A stretch of DNA of 64,000 nt from assembly GCA_964017065.1 (NCBI GenBank), contig OZ024786.1:15468695-15532694 (forward strand), in the 5' to 3' direction. The notes below the pieces were generated by a model. The model ran no database searches. It was not told the DNA's origin and saw nothing but the letters and a program-made list of their open reading frames with translations. Shown piece after piece: positions 59,313 through 64,000 of this stretch. The position numbers were made by a program, and so were the translations under genes. This DNA is from Haliclona indistincta (Eukaryota > Porifera > Demospongiae > Haplosclerida > Chalinidae). The stretch's first letter is position 1; each line of letters opens with the position of its first letter.

Positions 59313-60760
59313 TGCCTGGCAACAAGGGAAAGTGTACAGAACAGAACTAGAACAAACTAACACATGCCTTTTATAAGGCCACACCCCTACTGTATTAAAA
59401 CTGGGAAAAAAATGGAGGCCTACTCAAAAGTGTTCTTCCTGGCCTGTGTGACTGTAACAACCTCGTCAGCGTGTGCAATTGTAGGTTCCTGGGTGTGATT
59501 AGCCACTCACCGATACGAGGACACTGGAAAGATGCTTCGGGTCTGGTCGTAAGGCCGGAAAACAGAGAGAAGTGATGAGAGCTTGTGCACCTCTTCAGAA
59601 CATGTGCTCGATTCGAACCACACCCAAGGACTCCTCCCATCAATTAGAATGAACTGATCAATATAATTATTGATGAATGCTTGTTAGCTTTGGGAGGATC
59701 TACGTGTACTAGTTGAAGTTAACGAGGACGACACCGATTGGCACAACGGAAACCGATTTGCTGAAAAGTCCTGAATGGGCGTGGCTAAAATTCGATGTCG
59801 CTGTCGGGTAGCTAAGGACGAAAGCTTTGACTGTTTTGATGTCCGTTTTCCTTGAAAATGCTTGTGGGCGGAGTTACAGCAAGCGTTAAATTTCGCCCAG
59901 TGTTTGTTTGCATTGTGTGCATGCCGTTGCTTGATGATAACGTTGACGAGGGTGGGGCTAACGGACGTTCGACCGCTAAAAAAAAGCCAATTTTAAGTCG
60001 TGAGTGGGCGTGGCTAAAATCTGACGTCACCGTTGGATAGCTTAGGGGGAAAGCTTTGACCGTTTTGACGTCCGTTTTCCTTGAAAGTGCTTGTGGGCAG
60101 AGTTACGGCCAGCGTTTGTTTGCATTGTGTGCACATGACGGCATGCCGTTGCTCTATGGTAATGTTGACGACAGTGGGGCTAATTGATGACGGATCCCAT
60201 TACGAAGACCAAAATGAAAATGATGAGGGCGGGCCAAGTTTGCGCCAAAATTAGGAGGGTGGGGCTAAACTTGTGCTGTACTTTGGGTAGCAATCGGCAA
60301 AAGTTTTGGCTAAAGTTTTAGTAAAAAACCCTCTACCAGGGACATTCCTCAGATTCCTCACTGAATATTGGTTTCGGTCACCTGAGGAATGTCCGAGGAA
60401 CTTGAAATGGGCTACGTGGAATCAACGAGGAACGGTGAGGAACTATAGACCTAAGTTAGGCCTATCCACCAAATTACTTAGTTTAGCCACAATTGGTCTC
60501 GTTCAAAAAGTGGAGCGTCTTGAAAATGTCCAAAAATTGAGGACAGAAATGTTCCCAAATTTGGTTAAGTTTGACGTGGCGTAGAAAGAAAATTGAATGA
60601 CGTACCAAAGGGGCAATAGTGAGTAACAGTAGATGGATGCCCCCAGAATATGGGGAAAATGTCGAAAAACCCATACCTTGAAAAGCAACTGAGGAAACAG
60701 AGTCGGTAAAGTGAGGAATTTTTGAGGAATTTTTGGTCTTCAGATTGGTGGCTTATTACA
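59313..60760. other. Telomere-proximal spacer with a doubled 230-bp segment
   Basis: 59,762-59,960 and 59,995-60,187 are diverged direct copies (GGGCGTGGCTAAAAT, GACGTCCGTTTTCCTTGAAA / GATGTCCGTTTTCCTTGAAA, TTTGTTTGCATTGTGTGC). 60,310-60,730 has scattered TGAGGAAT(T/G) motifs. No gene supported, although the promoter of the recombinase gene should be near 59,313-59,500. Confidence 0.5.
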
Positions 60761-63700
60761 GGGTTTAGGGTTTAGGGTTTAGGGTTTAGGGTTTAGGGTT
60801 TAGGGTTTAGGGTTTAGGGTTTAGGGTTTAGGGTTTAGGGTTTTAGGGTTTAGGGTTTAGGGTTTAGGGTTTAGGGTTTAGGGTTTAGGGTTTAGGGTTT
60901 AGGGTTTAGGGTTTAGGGTTTTAGGGTTTTAGGGTTTTAGGGTTTAGGGTTTAGGGTTTAGGGTTTAGGGTTTAGGGTTTAGGGTTTTAGGGTTTTAGGG
61001 TTTTAGGGTTTTAGGGTTTAGGGTTTAGGGTTTTAGGGTTTAGGGTTTAGGGTTTAGGGTTTTAGGGTTTAGGGTTTAGGGTTTTAGGGTTTAGGGTTTA
61101 GGGTTTAGGGTTTAGGGTTTAGGGTTTAGGGTTTAGGGTTTTAGGGTTTAGGGTTTAGGGTTTAGGGTTTAGGGTTTAGGGTTTTAGGGTTTAGGGTTTA
61201 GGGTTTAGGGTTTAGGGTTTAGGGTTTAGGGTTTAGGGTTTAGGGTTTAGGGTTTAGGGTTTAGGGTTTAGGGTTTAGGGTTTAGGGTTTTAGGGTTTAG
61301 GGTTTTAGGGTTTAGGGTTTAGGGTTTAGGGTTTAGGGTTTAGGGTTTTAGGGTTTTAGGGTTTAGGGTTTAGGGTTTAGGGTTTAGGGTTTAGGGTTTA
61401 GGGTTTAGGGTTTAGGGTTTAGGGTTTAGGGTTTAGGGTTTAGGGTTTTAGGGTTTAGGGTTTAGGGTTTAGGGTTTAGGGTTTAGGGTTTAGGGTTTAG
61501 GGTTTAGGGTTTAGGGTTTAGGGTTTAGGGTTTAGGGTTTAGGGTTTAGGGTTTAGGGTTTAGGGTTTAGGGTTTAGGGTTTAGGGTTTAGGGTTTAGGG
61601 TTTTAGGGTTTTAGGGTTTTAGGGTTTTAGGGTTTAGGGTTTAGGGTTTAGGGTTTTAGGGTTTAGGGTTTAGGGTTTAGGGTTTAGGGTTTAGGGTTTA
61701 GGGTTTAGGGTTTAGGGTTTAGGGTTTAGGGTTTTAGGGTTTAGGGTTTTAGGGTTTTAGGGTTTTAGGGTTTTAGGGTTTAGGGTTTAGGGTTTAGGGT
61801 TTAGGGTTTAGGGTTTAGGGTTTAGGGTTTAGGGTTTAGGGTTTAGGGTTTAGGGTTTAGGGTTTAGGGTTTAGGGTTTAGGGTTTAGGGTTTAGGGTTT
61901 AGGGTTTAGGGTTTAGGGTTTAGGGTTTAGGGTTTAGGGTTTAGGGTTTAGGGTTTAGGGTTTAGGGTTTAGGGTTTAGGGTTTAGGGTTTAGGGTTTAG
62001 GGTTTAGGGTTTAGGGTTTAGGGTTTAGGGTTTAGGGTTTAGGGTTTAGGGTTTAGGGTTTAGGGTTTAGGGTTTAGGGTTTAGGGTTTAGGGTTTAGGG
62101 TTTAGGGTTTAGGGTTTAGGGTTTAGGGTTTAGGGTTTAGGGTTTAGGGTTTAGGGTTTAGGGTTTAGGGTTTAGGGTTTAGGGTTTAGGGTTTAGGGTT
62201 TAGGGTTTAGGGTTTAGGGTTTAGGGTTTAGGGTTTAGGGTTTAGGGTTTAGGGTTTAGGGTTTAGGGTTTAGGGTTTAGGGTTTAGGGTTTAGGGTTTA
62301 GGGTTTAGGGTTTAGGGTTTAGGGTTTAGGGTTTAGGGTTTAGGGTTTAGGGTTTAGGGTTTAGGGTTTAGGGTTTAGGGTTTAGGGTTTAGGGTTTAGG
62401 GTTTAGGGTTTAGGGTTTAGGGTTTAGGGTTTAGGGTTTAGGGTTTAGGGTTTAGGGTTTAGGGTTTAGGGTTTAGGGTTTAGGGTTTAGGGTTTAGGGT
62501 TTTAGGGTTTAGGGTTTAGGGTTTAGGGTTTAGGGTTTAGGGTTTAGGGTTTAGGGTTTAGGGTTTAGGGTTTTAGGGTTTAGGGTTTAGGGTTTAGGGT
62601 TTAGGGTTTAGGGTTTTAGGGTTTTAGGGTTTAGGGTTTAGGGTTTAGGGTTTTAGGGTTTAGGGTTTAGGGTTTAGGGTTTAGGGTTTAGGGTTTAGGG
62701 TTTAGGGTTTAGGGTTTAGGGTTTAGGGTTTAGGGTTTAGGGTTTAGGGTTTAGGGTTTAGGGTTTTAGGGTTTTAGGGTTTAGGGTTTAGGGTTTAGGG
62801 TTTTAGGGTTTTAGGGTTTTAGGGTTTAGGGTTTAGGGTTTAGGGTTTAGGGTTTAGGGTTTAGGGTTTAGGGTTTAGGGTTTAGGGTTTAGGGTTTAGG
62901 GTTTAGGGTTTAGGGTTTAGGGTTTAGGGTTTAGGGTTTAGGGTTTAGGGTTTAGGGTTTAGGGTTTAGGGTTTAGGGTTTAGGGTTTAGGGTTTAGGGT
63001 TTAGGGTTTAGGGTTTAGGGTTTAGGGTTTAGGGTTTAGGGTTTAGGGTTTAGGGTTTAGGGTTTAGGGTTTAGGGTTTAGGGTTTAGGGTTTAGGGTTT
63101 AGGGTTTAGGGTTTAGGGTTTAGGGTTTAGGGTTTAGGGTTTAGGGTTTAGGGTTTAGGGTTTAGGGTTTAGGGTTTAGGGTTTAGGGTTTAGGGTTTAG
63201 GGTTTAGGGTTTAGGGTTTAGGGTTTAGGGTTTAGGGTTTAGGGTTTAGGGTTTAGGGTTTAGGGTTTAGGGTTTAGGGTTTAGGGTTTAGGGTTTAGGG
63301 TTTAGGGTTTAGGGTTTAGGGTTTAGGGTTTAGGGTTTAGGGTTTAGGGTTTAGGGTTTAGGGTTTAGGGTTTAGGGTTTAGGGTTTAGGGTTTAGGGTT
63401 TAGGGTTTAGGGTTTAGGGTTTAGGGTTTAGGGTTTAGGGTTTAGGGTTTAGGGTTTAGGGTTTAGGGTTTAGGGTTTAGGGTTTAGGGTTTAGGGTTTA
63501 GGGTTTAGGGTTTAGGGTTTAGGGTTTAGGGTTTAGGGTTTAGGGTTTAGGGTTTAGGGTTTAGGGTTTAGGGTTTAGGGTTTAGGGTTTAGGGTTTAGG
63601 GTTTAGGGTTTAGGGTTTAGGGTTTAGGGTTTAGGGTTTAGGGTTTAGGGTTTAGGGTTTAGGGTTTAGGGTTTAGGGTTTAGGGTTTAGGGTTTAGGGT

Positions 63701-64000
63701 TTAGGGTTTAGGGTTTAGGGTTTAGGGTTTAGGGTTTAGGGTTTAGGGTTTAGGGTTTTAGGGTTTAGGGTTTAGGGTTTAGGGTTTAGGGTTTAGGGTT
63801 TAGGGTTTAGGGTTTAGGGTTTAGGGTTTAGGGTTTAGGGTTTAGGGTTTAGGGTTTAGGGTTTAGGGTTTAGGGTTTAGGGTTTAGGGTTTAGGGTTTA
63901 GGGTTTAGGGTTTAGGGTTTAGGGTTTAGGGTTTAGGGTTTAGGGTTTAGGGTTTAGGGTTTAGGGTTTAGGGTTTAGGGTTTAGGGTTTAGGGTTTAGG
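60761..64000 (+). repeat. Telomere, (TTTAGGG)n, chromosome end
   Basis: 3.24 kb of TTTAGGG with TTTTAGGG variants. Variants are concentrated in the proximal kilobase (60,840-61,780), recur at about 62,500-62,820 and once near 63,755, and are otherwise absent, as expected for older proximal and younger distal telomere repeats. The G-rich strand points to the right end of the window. The junction with subtelomere is abrupt (GGCTTATTACA then GGGTTTAGGG). Confidence 0.98.

Overview
The right end of this window is a chromosome end. From 60,761 to 64,000 the + strand is an essentially pure (TTTAGGG)n tract with its G-rich strand running 5'->3' off the window, so everything to the left is subtelomeric. 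The organism is a eukaryote, most likely a non-bilaterian animal. The evidence is the mix of animal-type transposons (a transposon protein with the RAG1 N-terminal zinc domains, PIF/Harbinger, hAT, piggyBac/Kolobok-like TTAA elements, CACTA/EnSpm, a tyrosine-recombinase element with a 2A peptide, a Ty3/gypsy retrotransposon) and very short introns of about 50-80 bp. A sponge would fit, but that is an inference. I see no clear complete host gene, only one possible fragment of a host gene (5,265-5,471).

Layout. 1-3,578: a Ty3/gypsy element on the - strand, cut by the window edge, with gag, pol, primer site and one LTR. 3,579-11,925: minisatellites, a piggyBac-like MITE, a 2.9-kb long-TIR element whose terminal 26-bp motif has expanded into a tandem array, and a 183-bp satellite. 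11,926-54,175: nine blocks, about 11.4 kb in total, of a 10-bp satellite (TAACCANNNN, usually TAACCACTGA alternating with TAACCAACRA), nearly all in one orientation. They are interrupted by nested MITEs, fold-back palindromes, a 1.35-kb palindrome, a dead hAT element, an island without genes, a complete 3.1-kb Harbinger element and a 15.2-kb composite transposon. 54,198-60,760: a TTAA-flanked element, interstitial telomere repeats and a tyrosine-recombinase gene. 60,761-64,000: telomere.

The standout is 36,677-51,846. A transposon with CACGGCCGTTTTAC termini and a 4-bp duplication (TACC) sits in the satellite. It carries a - strand gene of about 11 exons and about 934 codons. The protein starts with a RAG1-like zinc domain and a RING-like domain and ends in a transposase region with candidate D, D and E residues. 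All splice phases agree and no stop codon is seen. The gene is split by a 9.1-kb CACTA/EnSpm element inserted inside the codon following the first candidate catalytic Asp, with a 3-bp duplication. A second, 1.76-kb CACTA element lies upstream of its first exon.

A second notable gene (56,836-59,312, - strand) joins an N-terminal 2A ribosome-skipping motif to a C2H2 finger and a tyrosine-recombinase domain with a putative nucleophile in FKYYR. The very long open frames in the satellite blocks, the 26-bp array and the (TC)n tracts are artefacts of stop-free repeats and are not called as genes.
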